A stretch of DNA of 15,520 nt from Asterionellopsis glacialis (lineage: Eukaryota > Bacillariophyta > Plagiogrammaphyceae > Rhaphoneidales > Asterionellopsidaceae). The notes below the pieces were generated by a model. It searched no databases and had not been told where the DNA came from. It worked only from the letters and a program-made list of their open reading frames with translations. Below are positions 7,681 through 15,520 of this stretch, piece by piece. Within the stretch, counting starts at the first letter, position 1, and every line of letters starts with the position of its first letter. The stretch spans positions 4,979 to 20,498 of the forward strand of contig WKLE02003211.1 in NCBI GenBank assembly GCA_014885115.2, given 5' to 3'. Position numbers and translations under genes: made by a program.

Positions 7681-9828
7681 TCAAGTTAAATCCATTGACT
7701 CAACGTGCATTTTTTTCGACATGTGTTTTCCCGAATGACTTGCAAGGATAGGTGATGATGGTCCAGCACCATCAGATACACCAAGGACGATGTTACCGAT
7801 TCCACCGCCATTAGCATTAGTACCGTTTTGGGGACTACTATCACCATCCCCATCATCATTTTGTTCAAGTTCACGTTTACAATTACGTAGATGAACTTCA
7901 CACTCTTCAATAGAACCTTGAGGATTCACCAACATCCATCGGATTTGTTCGTCCAAATAAGTTTGAACGATAGGTCCACGTGGGACACCCAATCGTTGTA
8001 TTATAGCACGACCATCCATTAGGTGTTTTTGTTCCCAATAACGATCCAAGCCCATATCCATAATTTGATGGTACAATCGAATCACAAACGCAATCAAGTG
8101 TTGTTGCCTTTTTTGAGTTTCGCTTCCTTCTTCTTCTTGTCCGGGAGTTGTTGTTGCTGTTGGTGTCGTTGGTGCTGCAGTCATTTCCAATTCTCTTAAT
8201 TTCAAGACTGTCGCCATGAATAAACATGTAATCCATAAATCTTTCGTTTGACGGATAAGTAATCCTGCTTCTAATCGACACACCTTAATAGCGCCAGCAC
8301 TACCACCAGCACTACCACCAGTATCAGTCGAATCGAAACTGTTGGGATTATCAATCACAATGCCGGATAAAAATGATTTCATCCGATCAACATGATCAAT
8401 TAAAGTATTGATTGCATTCACATCTTTATTTTTGAATTTAATCCCTTCGCGTATCATGTAGGTAACAACATTATGATCTCTGCCTTTATGATCTGTATAA
8501 TGCAAATGACGAAAGGGTGATAAAAATGTAGCAATATGAAGTATACGATCATTCAAGGTGGTATTTGATCTTGGTTGCTTTCCAGAAGAGACTGCATTGG
8601 TAGAAGCAGCTAGCGTTGCACTACTAGTACTCGCAAGGAAAGCTTCACGTAAGGGTCCCAACAAATGCAACAATCGTCTTGCTTCTTCCCATCCTAACTC
8701 ACGTAAGTGTGATACTGTTGTTTCATGCGTCCCCACATAGGCTGCACCCATAATTGTACCGTGTAGGGTGACATTTTGTACAGGGCATAAAAAAACACTT
8801 CCTGATAGTTTCAAATGTGCAATCGTATCCAATGCCTTGGGAGGTTGTGCGCCTTTCCCAGACAACATACCCTCTAATTCCTTACCAACACGTTCGCGAC
8901 TCACTTTGACATGTAATGATTGATGAACCGATTCCGACATACACGCCTGTTGCAATTCAGTATGCAATTGAAAGTTATAACGTACCGCAAATCTAATCGC
9001 TCTTAAAACTCGTAGGGGATCATCGTGGAAGGTTGTCATGGGTTCAAGAGGTGTTACCATCAAACCTTTATGTAAATCTTGTAATCCGCGTTTAGTCCAA
9101 TCCTCTACAGTACGACTACGCAAATTGAAGTACAAGGCATTAATTGTAAAATCACGTCGTTCTGCATCTTCCAAGGGTGTACCAAAACTTGTGGTAGGTA
9201 TCCGTGAATGCGCTTCATACACTTCCTCACTACGCAAGTTTGTAAAGTCAACTTCAATTTGATGTAACATCATTGTTGCTGTTTCTAAATGTTTCGATTG
9301 TGATGGATTTGCCGCAATGACACCCATACGGCCGCATACAGTACCTGTATTGCGTTTCTTATTGTCCTTGTTAGCATCATTGGACTGTAATTGCTGCTGC
9401 TGCTGCTGAACATAGGTTTGAACTATGGTAGCAAAATCAACACCTGACATGGTATCAACAGCTATGTCCACATCATGTGAATGTAACTTTAATAATTTAT
9501 CTCTAACCCATCCACCAGCAACACGAATTTCAACGCGAGGTGGTTGTTGTTGACCATTCTTGCCTGGTATATGAATGACTCCACGTTCATAGGCATCTGC
9601 TGCAGATACTAACGTATGAAAAAGTTGTTCTTCTTGATTTGAAAGTGCTATTGTAGCACTCGATGATGTTGGACATGATCCACGTCGAAAATAGGGTATA
9701 CCCTTATCATCCAACGTTCCAAAACCAGATGAGTCGTGCGTATTTTTTCCTGCCTGGTCTTCTACAAGAGGAATAATTGTTGTTTGAATGGATGCTTCTT
9801 CTAAACTCTTTGCGTGTTGATGATGCAT
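7681..9828 (-). CDS. CCA1: CCA-adding tRNA nucleotidyltransferase (class II)
   Basis: This enzyme adds or repairs the 3' CCA of tRNAs from CTP and ATP without a template (EC 2.7.7.72). Class II motifs in order: motif A GGWVRD (105-110) with metal-binding Asp119 and Asp121 in HDVDIAV; EVDFTNLR (192-199); motif B RRDFTINAL (224-232); motif C DDPLRVLRAIRFAVR (269-283); motif D ERVGKEL (312-318). At 715 residues it is longer than the roughly 430-550 usual for eukaryotic enzymes. The surplus is low complexity: a polyQ/Asn insert (140-162) between the motif A region and the next strand, Ser/Ala, Gly/Ala and Thr-rich inserts, and a Gly/Asn/Asp-rich C-terminus. The start is well supported: an in-frame TAA lies three codons upstream of Met1. 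Eukaryotic CCA enzymes serve nucleus, cytosol, mitochondrion and plastid; no clear targeting peptide is visible here. Divergent to DPH7. Confidence 0.95.
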   Translation of the reverse strand: MHHQHAKSLEEASIQTTIIPLVEDQAGKNTHDSSGFGTLDDKGIPYFRRGSCPTSSSATIALSNQEEQLFHTLVSAADAYERGVIHIPGKNGQQQPPRVEIRVAGGWVRDKLLKLHSHDVDIAVDTMSGVDFATIVQTYVQQQQQQLQSNDANKDNKKRNTGTVCGRMGVIAANPSQSKHLETATMMLHQIEVDFTNLRSEEVYEAHSRIPTTSFGTPLEDAERRDFTINALYFNLRSRTVEDWTKRGLQDLHKGLMVTPLEPMTTFHDDPLRVLRAIRFAVRYNFQLHTELQQACMSESVHQSLHVKVSRERVGKELEGMLSGKGAQPPKALDTIAHLKLSGSVFLCPVQNVTLHGTIMGAAYVGTHETTVSHLRELGWEEARRLLHLLGPLREAFLASTSSATLAASTNAVSSGKQPRSNTTLNDRILHIATFLSPFRHLHYTDHKGRDHNVVTYMIREGIKFKNKDVNAINTLIDHVDRMKSFLSGIVIDNPNSFDSTDTGGSAGGSAGAIKVCRLEAGLLIRQTKDLWITCLFMATVLKLRELEMTAAPTTPTATTTPGQEEEGSETQKRQQHLIAFVIRLYHQIMDMGLDRYWEQKHLMDGRAIIQRLGVPRGPIVQTYLDEQIRWMLVNPQGSIEECEVHLRNCKRELEQNDDGDGDSSPQNGTNANGGGIGNIVLGVSDGAGPSSPILASHSGKHMSKKMHVESMDLT

Positions 9829-10485
9829 CTTTTCTTATTCATTAACTTGGTACTGCAATTAAAGCTATGCTACTTTTGAATGAACTAATTTCAGAGATTA
9901 GTTACTGTGTATGGTCGACAGCAAGATGGGTTGCTCACTTAATTGCGGTCGCTTTAGTAAACTATCGTCATGAGCAATAACACCAAGTGACTGAGATTGT
10001 GTCTCCTTCCAAGAATACAATTGATGGCTGTAATGCGAACTCTGAACTCTGCTGTCTGAATCCCACAAGACAAACACACAAGACAGAGGAATAACAGATA
10101 ACCCTGGTCGATCTGAAACTCCGGTTTTGGCCACTGTCTATCGCACACGCACGCACGCACGCACGAACCAACGAACGAACGAACCATCATTGAAATTATT
10201 TTTTGCAATGCATCACTCCCACTCCTTAAAAAAAGAGTAAAAGCACGGAAAAAAATGGACAATCCCGAGACTCCAAAAACATATGAGAGGTGAGTACTTA
10301 TTATTCGATACATTCTACATACGTGAAGCCAGAATTATTGAGTGGCGTCGGACAACCCCGAGAGAGAGATGATGTAAAAACAGTCAGGAAAAACTAAAAC
10401 TTCCGAGAAAAATACATCAAGACAATTTGATCAAATTAGTATAGACTCGTTGCTGCCCGAGTGGACTACGTGCACAGTCGAAAGA
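9829..10485. promoter_or_regulatory. Divergent promoter region of CCA1 and DPH7
   Basis: 657 bases between two divergent start codons. It must hold both promoters, and it contains a compound tetranucleotide repeat (10147-10184). Several overlapping minus-strand frames (up to 119 codons, 9954-10313) cross it; they are low-complexity or hydrophobic and partly encoded by the repeat, so I treat them as chance. No unambiguous TATA box was seen for either gene. Confidence 0.55.
10147..10184. repeat. Compound tetranucleotide microsatellite
   Basis: ACGC units at 10147-10165 (nearly five copies) are followed, after a 4-base junction, by AACG units at 10170-10184 (nearly four copies). It lies inside the divergent CCA1/DPH7 upstream region, about 320 bases from either start codon. 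Confidence 0.9.
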
Positions 10486-11808
10486 ATGCCAGAAACATAT
10501 TTGGATCACATTAATACCCCTTTGAATGCTTGTAGTTTGGAAGCATTGCCAGAGCCAGTGGTAAAGAAGTATCAGATAGTTAATGGGCATCGTCAAGCAT
10601 CTATAGCATGGCCAGTCCTAGTGGGTTGTTATGAATTAGATCAAGATTCAGGAAAACGTAATGGTTGTTTAGCATTACATTTGGTAGACCATTTACCAAA
10701 CCCAACAGTAACACCCGTGGTAGGAGATGTTAACAAGAGAATACCCATGTCGTCATCAGTATCATTTGGTGATCCAACTTTAGCTTTACCATGGTTGAAT
10801 AAAAATGAAGAAGAAAATTTGTCGACGTTGAATTTTTCAGGTATTTTAGATGGTAAATGGAGTCCAAAATACGATAAAACGAGAGTTGCCTGGTGGTTTG
10901 CTACAGCATGTGCTTCTGGAGAAATACGAATGTATGAACTGAACGTTCAAGATCAAAATGAAGAGATGCCTTGCCAGCTTCGACAAGTTGGTTCATCTAG
11001 TAATAACGATGACGATGAAGAAGAAGCATTATGTCTTGCAGTGAATTGGGATACAACAGCTACCGCAGAAAGTACCTTTGCCGAAATGAGTACTCGCAGT
11101 ATTGTATCTTCATACTCCAATGGTCAAGTTGCTGTTCATGACGTAGCATTTCCATCGTCCTCCACTTCTCAGGGACAGGAATCATCCTCAAACAACAAAG
11201 TAAAATTTGAAGAAAAATATCGATGGGATGCACATACCTTATTTGGTAAAACACCAACTGAGGTTTGGACCGCATGTTTTGCCAATAATAACCATAATAG
11301 TGAAGATGGAGGAAGAGTTGTTTTGTCAGGTGGTGATGATGGAAAATGTAAAATTTGGGATGTACGTTCAAGCACGTTTCGTCCAATACATACAATAACA
11401 AATTTTGATGCAGGTGTGACCGTCGTATCGACGCATCCGCGAAAGGATCATGTTGTAGCTATAGGAAGTTATGACGAGAGTGTTTCTATTTATGATGCCC
11501 GGTCGCCAACGGAACCTCTTTCAACTTTATCTATGGGTGGTGGTATATGGAGAATCCAATGGCACCCTATAGACAATAATCGAATGTTAGTTGCAGCCAT
11601 GCATGGTGGATGTAGAGTTGTACAATTGGACGATGGCAATGCTTGGAAAATGAATATTGAGAAGGAATTCACAGAACATACAAGTATGGCATATGGTGCT
11701 GATTGGCTTGTTTGTCAACATGATGGTGATGAGGGCAGTTACTACGAAGCTGCTGCAAGCTGTTCATTTTACGATAGAGCTACGTACTTGTGGAATACAA
11801 TTGAATAG
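10486..11808 (+). CDS. DPH7: Diphthine methyl ester hydrolase, WD40 protein DPH7
   Basis: A 440-residue WD40 protein matching the eukaryotic DPH7/WDR85 family. DPH7 removes the methyl ester from methylated diphthine on eEF2 (EC 3.1.1.97) before final amidation, in the cytosolic diphthamide pathway. Family hallmarks seen: CLAVNWD (183-189); SGGDDGKCKIWDVR (281-294); GSYDESVSIYDAR (327-339); GGIWRIQWHP (352-361); YGADW (403-407); and the terminal SCSFYDRATYLW (425-436). The closing SCSFYD..LW blade is especially characteristic. Acidic/Ser loops (about 170-181 and 224-238) separate blades. The open frame runs further upstream, but the first ATG is at 10486; extension to 10450 would need a TTG start and is not adopted. 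Single exon, divergent from CCA1. Confidence 0.93.
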   Translation: MPETYLDHINTPLNACSLEALPEPVVKKYQIVNGHRQASIAWPVLVGCYELDQDSGKRNGCLALHLVDHLPNPTVTPVVGDVNKRIPMSSSVSFGDPTLALPWLNKNEEENLSTLNFSGILDGKWSPKYDKTRVAWWFATACASGEIRMYELNVQDQNEEMPCQLRQVGSSSNNDDDEEEALCLAVNWDTTATAESTFAEMSTRSIVSSYSNGQVAVHDVAFPSSSTSQGQESSSNNKVKFEEKYRWDAHTLFGKTPTEVWTACFANNNHNSEDGGRVVLSGGDDGKCKIWDVRSSTFRPIHTITNFDAGVTVVSTHPRKDHVVAIGSYDESVSIYDARSPTEPLSTLSMGGGIWRIQWHPIDNNRMLVAAMHGGCRVVQLDDGNAWKMNIEKEFTEHTSMAYGADWLVCQHDGDEGSYYEAAASCSFYDRATYLWNTIE

Positions 11809-12110
11809 AATAGTACCACAAAATGAAACTATGTAAATTTTTTTAATGGTTGGTTATTTCAAGCTCCTCGAATATTTACCTTGAATTGGTTTCAGTTACA
11901 ATTAATCTGGCTTTTGAACTGGTTCCTGCAAGAACCATGCTTGACACATTGTGTACATCGCTAAGTCAAGTTTTGTCACGATATGATTTATGCTGGACTA
12001 CGCACTACCTAAAAATAGAGGTGATTTGCCACCCCTTGCTATGGCTACTCTATTGAAAAGAATGCGGTACTCTCACTTTGGTTGCAACGTTGTTCATGAA
12101 GATTTAGCAT
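11809..12110. other. Intergenic between DPH7 and the small orphan gene
   Basis: 302 bases. It must carry the DPH7 3' UTR and the promoter of the downstream + strand gene. I found no AATAAA close after the DPH7 stop. A 68-codon frame (11850-12056) has no recognisable features. It could be joined in frame to the next gene by a GAG|GTGATT donor (12020/12021) and a TTTAG acceptor (12107), an 87-nt intron, but nothing else supports that exon. Confidence 0.45.
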
Positions 12111-12326
12111 ATGGACTGTCCTAAAGTAGATGCCCATGTTGCCAAAATGGAGCTCAAGAAAAAAGGAGAACACAACTATGGCGGAAGATTACCCGCCGAA
12201 CATGGGCATGCTACTGAATACCATGCCCCTCCAGAAGCACAAAAGAGAAGGAAGAAAATGGATACACTAAATGTCATTAATCCTGGTGTCGGCGGACTTT
12301 CAACGATTTACAAAAATAAAGAATAG
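12111..12326 (+). CDS. Small lysine/histidine-rich orphan protein
   Basis: A 71-residue hydrophilic protein I do not recognise. Seen: a Lys/Glu-rich first third (VAKMELKKKGEHNYGG), a His/Ala/Pro-rich middle (residues 28-43, with HGHATEYHAPPEA), a basic cluster KRRKK (45-49), then LNVINPGVGGLSTIY and a charged end. There is no signal peptide or membrane segment, and the basic cluster could serve nucleic-acid binding or nuclear import. Support for a real gene: non-random composition, an in-frame TAG two codons upstream that fixes the first ATG, and an AATAAA eight bases after the stop. Against: small size and a C at position -3 of the start. The upstream TAG also ends a TTTAG that could be a splice acceptor, so this may be the last exon of a longer protein. 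It converges on the AAA ATPase gene, with 74 bases between stops. Confidence 0.55.
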   Translation: MDCPKVDAHVAKMELKKKGEHNYGGRLPAEHGHATEYHAPPEAQKRRKKMDTLNVINPGVGGLSTIYKNKE

Positions 12327-12333
12327 AGTGAAA

Positions 12334-12339
12334 AATAAA
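12334..12339 (+). terminator. Polyadenylation-type signal AATAAA
   Basis: Hexamer eight bases after the stop of the 71-residue protein. Another AATAAA overlaps its last codons near 12315-12320. Consistent with a very short 3' UTR. Confidence 0.45.
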
Positions 12340-12400
12340 AGTAACCAATGTTAAAAACAGTAAGACTATATTATGAAGCATTTTGTTGTAGCATTCCTTG

Positions 12401-14808
12401 CTATCGCTTAACTTCCTTTAAAGCCTCCGCGACGTCTTCGAGTGTAATCAACAAATTATCAATACCTCCTCCCTGTGCTCGAGCACGTGCTAGGGCCAAT
12501 GAACCAGCGCATCTTACCAGTCCAGCAATATCAGCTCCAGAAAATCCTCCTGTCCATTGATGTGTTGCTAGGTCTCTAATGTTGCGTCGACCAAATGATG
12601 GCGAAAGTTTTCGTTTGCTACGTCTCAAAAATGTTGACTTTTGGGCATTGTCACCGCCTCGTTGGTTCCTGATTCCATCAATTGCTTCACACAATGGCTG
12701 ACTGAGTCGTCCCTTTCTACGTAATGCATCAAAATGAATTTGCAATATTTCTCGACGCCCATCTTTGTCCGGAAGTGGGATTTCAACTTGTACTTCAAGT
12801 CGTCCTGGTCGAAGGAGAGCTTCATCCAACAATTCACGTCGATTGGTCATCCCAATGAACAGAACATTCCCCAAGGCGTTAACACCATCCAATTTTGCCA
12901 AGATTTGGTTTACAGCGGATGCACGAGTCGATGCAGCACTGTCTTCACTGGACGTGCGCTTTCGGAATACAGCATCGATTTCATCAATCACAATGACATG
13001 TAATGCAGATTTGGTAGGATCACCATTACACCGTTTTAGTTCAGCTTCTGCGTCACTAAACAGTTCTCGAACAAGCTTTTCACTGCCTCCTACCCAACGA
13101 TCTAACAATTCAGGTGCAGCTACAATTTTAGGTGGACGAGCATCTAAATTTTTAGATATTTCACGTGCCAGTACTGTCTTTCCACACCCCGGTGGACCGT
13201 ACAGCAATAGACCTCGTACAGGGTTCAATCCCAGTGCTGCCAACGTTTCGGCCTCTGCAATACGATACTTTTCATTGGCATCGAATTGGGTAGCATCAAC
13301 AGCACTATCTGAATTTAAGGTATTATCTTTGTTAGGTTGAACTACTCGACCATCTAGAACTCTCCTTACAATGGCTTGAACTTGAGACTGTAACCCACCA
13401 ACAGATGATGTAAAAGAAGATTCTAACATATCAATGTGTTCCTTACCTGATAAAACAACATCAGATTTACCAATCTCCCCTTCCACGGGTATTGTCATGT
13501 CGACTTTCACCTCCTTTTGAACATTGTCTTTTTCTTCTTCTTCTTCATAAAATTTAAGCATTTGATTTGCATTCCAACGCATTTGGGAAAGCCACATGTC
13601 ATTTGCTATTAGTACTCCAGATGAATCTGTTCCTTTTCCAGACAATGATGGAAGTGACAAACCTTTTGGAAATAAAAGTACTTCAAGGATGGCACATGGC
13701 CCCATGTCTACGGCTTCATAATTACGATCTGGTCCGCCAAATTGAAGCCATGATTTTTCAGTTGGTTCATACACCACCGTACGTTCACCTACTTTTCGTT
13801 GAATAGACGATTTCCCTACATTGCCCAACAGTCTATACCGTGTGACACCACCATACAGTAATTTGCCATATACCATGGTACCCGCCGCTGTTCGGATAGG
13901 TGTATTGAGCGTCGATCCAGATGTCATAATAGTTAAACGACACCCAACACGGCTTAGTATTTCATCTCGGGTGGTTTCAATCCTCTTTGGTGATAAGTTC
14001 CACATAATAATAGTATATATTATGATAGAAAGAGAACACAAATTGGAAGAAGCGAAAATAAGATGATGCATGTTTCTAGAATAGGAAGTCCCTTTCGGCG
14101 ACATGCACGTACCTCTAATTCATCATCGTGTGGTAATGTATGGTTGACAGCTTGTTGCAATTCACTTGATAATTCAATTATCATGGGTGTTGGCGATGCC
14201 TTCATCCATCGTATCCAACGGAGGGCTGTATCTCGTTCTTCTAATAATTCGATGTTGGTTGGGTCGTTTGGATTTTCAGGCAAGGAAAGTATAAGTTTAT
14301 CTATACAATTTTGAATACGTGTAGCAGATTTTTCGTCTACCCATGATGTCCATCCTGTAGCAGCCCCATCTAATCCATTTAAACGTTTAATATCACTTTT
14401 CATTAAGCATAATGCAATATTACCCGCTAATACATGAAAAGCTGATGATGATGTTTCATGCTGCTCCTCTCCTTCTGGTACTTGTTGTTGTTTGAGTTTG
14501 ATTTCTTCATTCCTATGTTGAGCAGCAGTACTTTGATCCGACGAATCGCTATTGCTACTACGGACAACAAAGACATCATTCTCGTTGTTCCTCGTAACAG
14601 ATCGATAAGGAAATGATGATGCTGATGATTGACGTAGTCGAACTTGTGGTTGCGGATCAACAACAAGAAACCCAGAACTGGAGTCTACACAATATGTAAG
14701 TAGAAATGTAGAAACAGCAATTAAAACAGACCTGCTGCACAAACTACTCCACTTCACAGTGCCAGTAGTCGCAGGAAAGCAATTGCGAATGAACGATAAT
14801 GACGACAT
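12401..14808 (-). CDS. Plastid-targeted NSF-like single-AAA ATPase (two exons)
   Basis: Two minus-strand frames overlap and become one 759-residue protein when a 128-nt intron (14112-13985) is removed: exon 1 is 14808-14113 (232 codons) and exon 2 is 13984-12401. The leader has Arg26, a hydrophobic core (28-41), then SSG|F (44-47), an ASAF-like cleavage motif, followed by a Ser/Arg-rich stretch (57-74). That is the bipartite signal plus transit peptide form of diatom plastid proteins. Residues about 125-430 match no domain I know; a poly-Glu run lies near 379-383. The AAA module has Walker A GPPGCGKT (495-502), pore loop RWVGGSE, Walker B IDE (565-567), sensor-1 Asn613 and Arg fingers in RPGR (624, 627). 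Its ARPPKIV, GMTNR, RPGRLEVQ and FSGAD..GLVR motifs resemble NSF/SEC18 D1. NSF has two AAA domains; here there is one, with a basic insert (about 673-700). Function: a hexameric remodelling ATPase is inferred; the substrate is unknown. Confidence 0.85.
13985..14112 (-). other. Spliceosomal intron, 128 nt, phase 0
   Basis: The donor GAG|GTACGT follows base 14113 and the acceptor CCAAAG| ends at 13985, before the AGG codon at 13984-13982. A long pyrimidine-rich tract (minus strand, roughly 14070-14025) precedes the acceptor. Of the donor and acceptor pairs I tried, only this one joins the two frames without a shift. The length is not a multiple of three, so retention breaks the frame. The -3 A of the acceptor is not the preferred base. 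Confidence 0.82.
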
Positions 14809-14838
14809 TCTAATTTTGAAATGTAGTGTATGCTTTGG

Positions 14839-14846
14839 TTTTTATA
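14839..14846 (-). promoter_or_regulatory. TATAAAAA element upstream of the AAA ATPase gene
   Basis: TATAAAAA on the minus strand, 31-38 bases upstream of the start codon. As a true TATA box it would leave almost no 5' UTR for Met1, so it may be fortuitous. Confidence 0.3.
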
Positions 14847-15288
14847 AAATAAAGAGAATGAATGCTTTCGCTTCTGTATATTCGTTTATGGGCACTCTTC
14901 GTATCTGTATGTAAGCAAAAATCCTTGTTCTTGCAAATCGTTGTTGAGGATTCTCTCTTGTAAAGTTTACTCTAGATAGAAGAAAAGGGTAATCACCGGT
15001 AAGAATGTCAAGGCTCTACTTTTTTAGAGAAGTGCCATTTTGACGCTATCGAACTCTTCCAGTCCTACTGAACTTGTGCCGACTCCCCGTGCCGAGTTTT
15101 CTCATTTTTTTTTACACAGTTTTGAGATGGGGCAGACACATGACACATCCATGAATCATGATGTTTCTCTCATCTGCAATCCAAACATGCGTCATTCAGG
15201 ATGACAGACTGTGATCGATCAACCCCACCCCTGATGAGATGATCGGTCGGCGGTCTAAGGAAGGAACAAATCTAGCCCGGCGCTGTCG

Positions 15289-15305
15289 TATCGCTAGAAG
15301 CGATA
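15289..15305. repeat. Perfect 7-bp inverted repeat
   Basis: TATCGCT, a 3-base spacer AGA, then AGCGATA. The tight loop suits either a hairpin in RNA or a dyad protein site in DNA. Nothing nearby identifies its role. Confidence 0.7.
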
Positions 15306-15520
15306 GGTAGGACTCGACCGATCTCTAGTAGTAGTCTGTCTGTACAGGCAGTTAGTAAATACTCTAGGTCCTAACAACCTTCTCCCACTCAAATCAAAAA
15401 CGCCCATACCTGGTAGGTAAACAGTGGAAGACTGCCTAGTACTGTACTCGTACGGTACCGGTGAGAGTCTACTTTACCGAAAAATTGCAGACTCACGTAC
15501 TTAAGAGTCAAATTTACTAG

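Larger units (their letters stand above)
14809..15520. other. Right edge, non-coding, palindrome-rich
   Basis: 712 bases without a credible frame on either strand. It holds the promoter of the AAA ATPase gene. From about 15190 it is less AT-rich and dense in short inverted repeats: GTCAT..ATGAC near 15192-15206, TATCGCT..AGCGATA at 15289-15305, a near-palindrome CTGTCTGTACAGGCAG around 15334-15351, and four clustered GTAC tetramers at 15439-15458. Confidence 0.5.

Noticed and set aside
9954..10313. Possible 119-residue minus-strand protein or extra 5' exon for CCA1
   Set aside because: It is partly encoded by the tetranucleotide repeat and overlaps two other frames. The CCA1 start is already closed by an in-frame TAA just upstream, and no splice pair was found to join them.
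10450..10485. N-terminal extension of DPH7 from a TTG codon
   Set aside because: Nuclear eukaryotic genes start at ATG. The first ATG in frame is at 10486, and the family hallmarks all lie downstream of it.
12765..13340. 191-codon + strand frame across the AAA domain
   Set aside because: It is the antisense shadow of the AAA ATPase exon. The minus-strand frame carries complete Walker A/B, sensor and Arg-finger motifs.
15439..15458. GTAC cluster as a copper-response element
   Set aside because: GTAC is the core bound by green-lineage SBP-domain factors such as CRR1. Those factors are not expected in a diatom-like genome, and the tetramer is common by chance.

Overview
The window looks like nuclear DNA of a photosynthetic stramenopile, most likely a diatom. 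The sequence is AT-rich, with mostly intronless eukaryotic genes about 0.2-3 kb apart, polyglutamine and other low-complexity inserts in conserved enzymes, and A-rich start contexts. One gene carries an N-terminus resembling the bipartite signal/transit peptide, with an ASAF-like motif, of secondary red plastids. The organism assignment is an inference from these features; no rRNA or organelle marker is present.

Layout. 1-292: no gene. 293-1339 (-): a soluble ABC ATPase of the CAF16/ABCI type. 1340-2097: non-coding. 2098-3438 (-): a sulfotransferase-family protein ending in a pure (CAA)20 polyglutamine tract. 3439-6646: a 3.2 kb stretch without a credible gene, holding a diverged repeat pair and a hairpin. 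6647-7513 (+): a TPR-like protein of unknown role. 7681-9828 (-): CCA-adding tRNA nucleotidyltransferase. 10486-11808 (+): the WD40 diphthamide enzyme DPH7, divergent from the CCA gene. 12111-12326 (+): a small lysine-rich orphan protein. 12401-14808 (-): a two-exon NSF-like AAA+ ATPase with a predicted plastid-targeting leader. 14809-15520: non-coding and rich in short palindromes.

Most genes are independent housekeeping functions. The CCA enzyme and DPH7 both serve translation (tRNA 3' end maturation and eEF2 modification) and share a 657 bp divergent upstream region, so coordinated expression is possible. The most interesting object is the AAA ATPase: an NSF-D1-like module, single rather than double, behind a plastid-type leader. 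Its gene is only complete when a 128-nt intron is removed. I saw no CRISPR array, insertion sequence, operon-like defence system, tRNA or rRNA.
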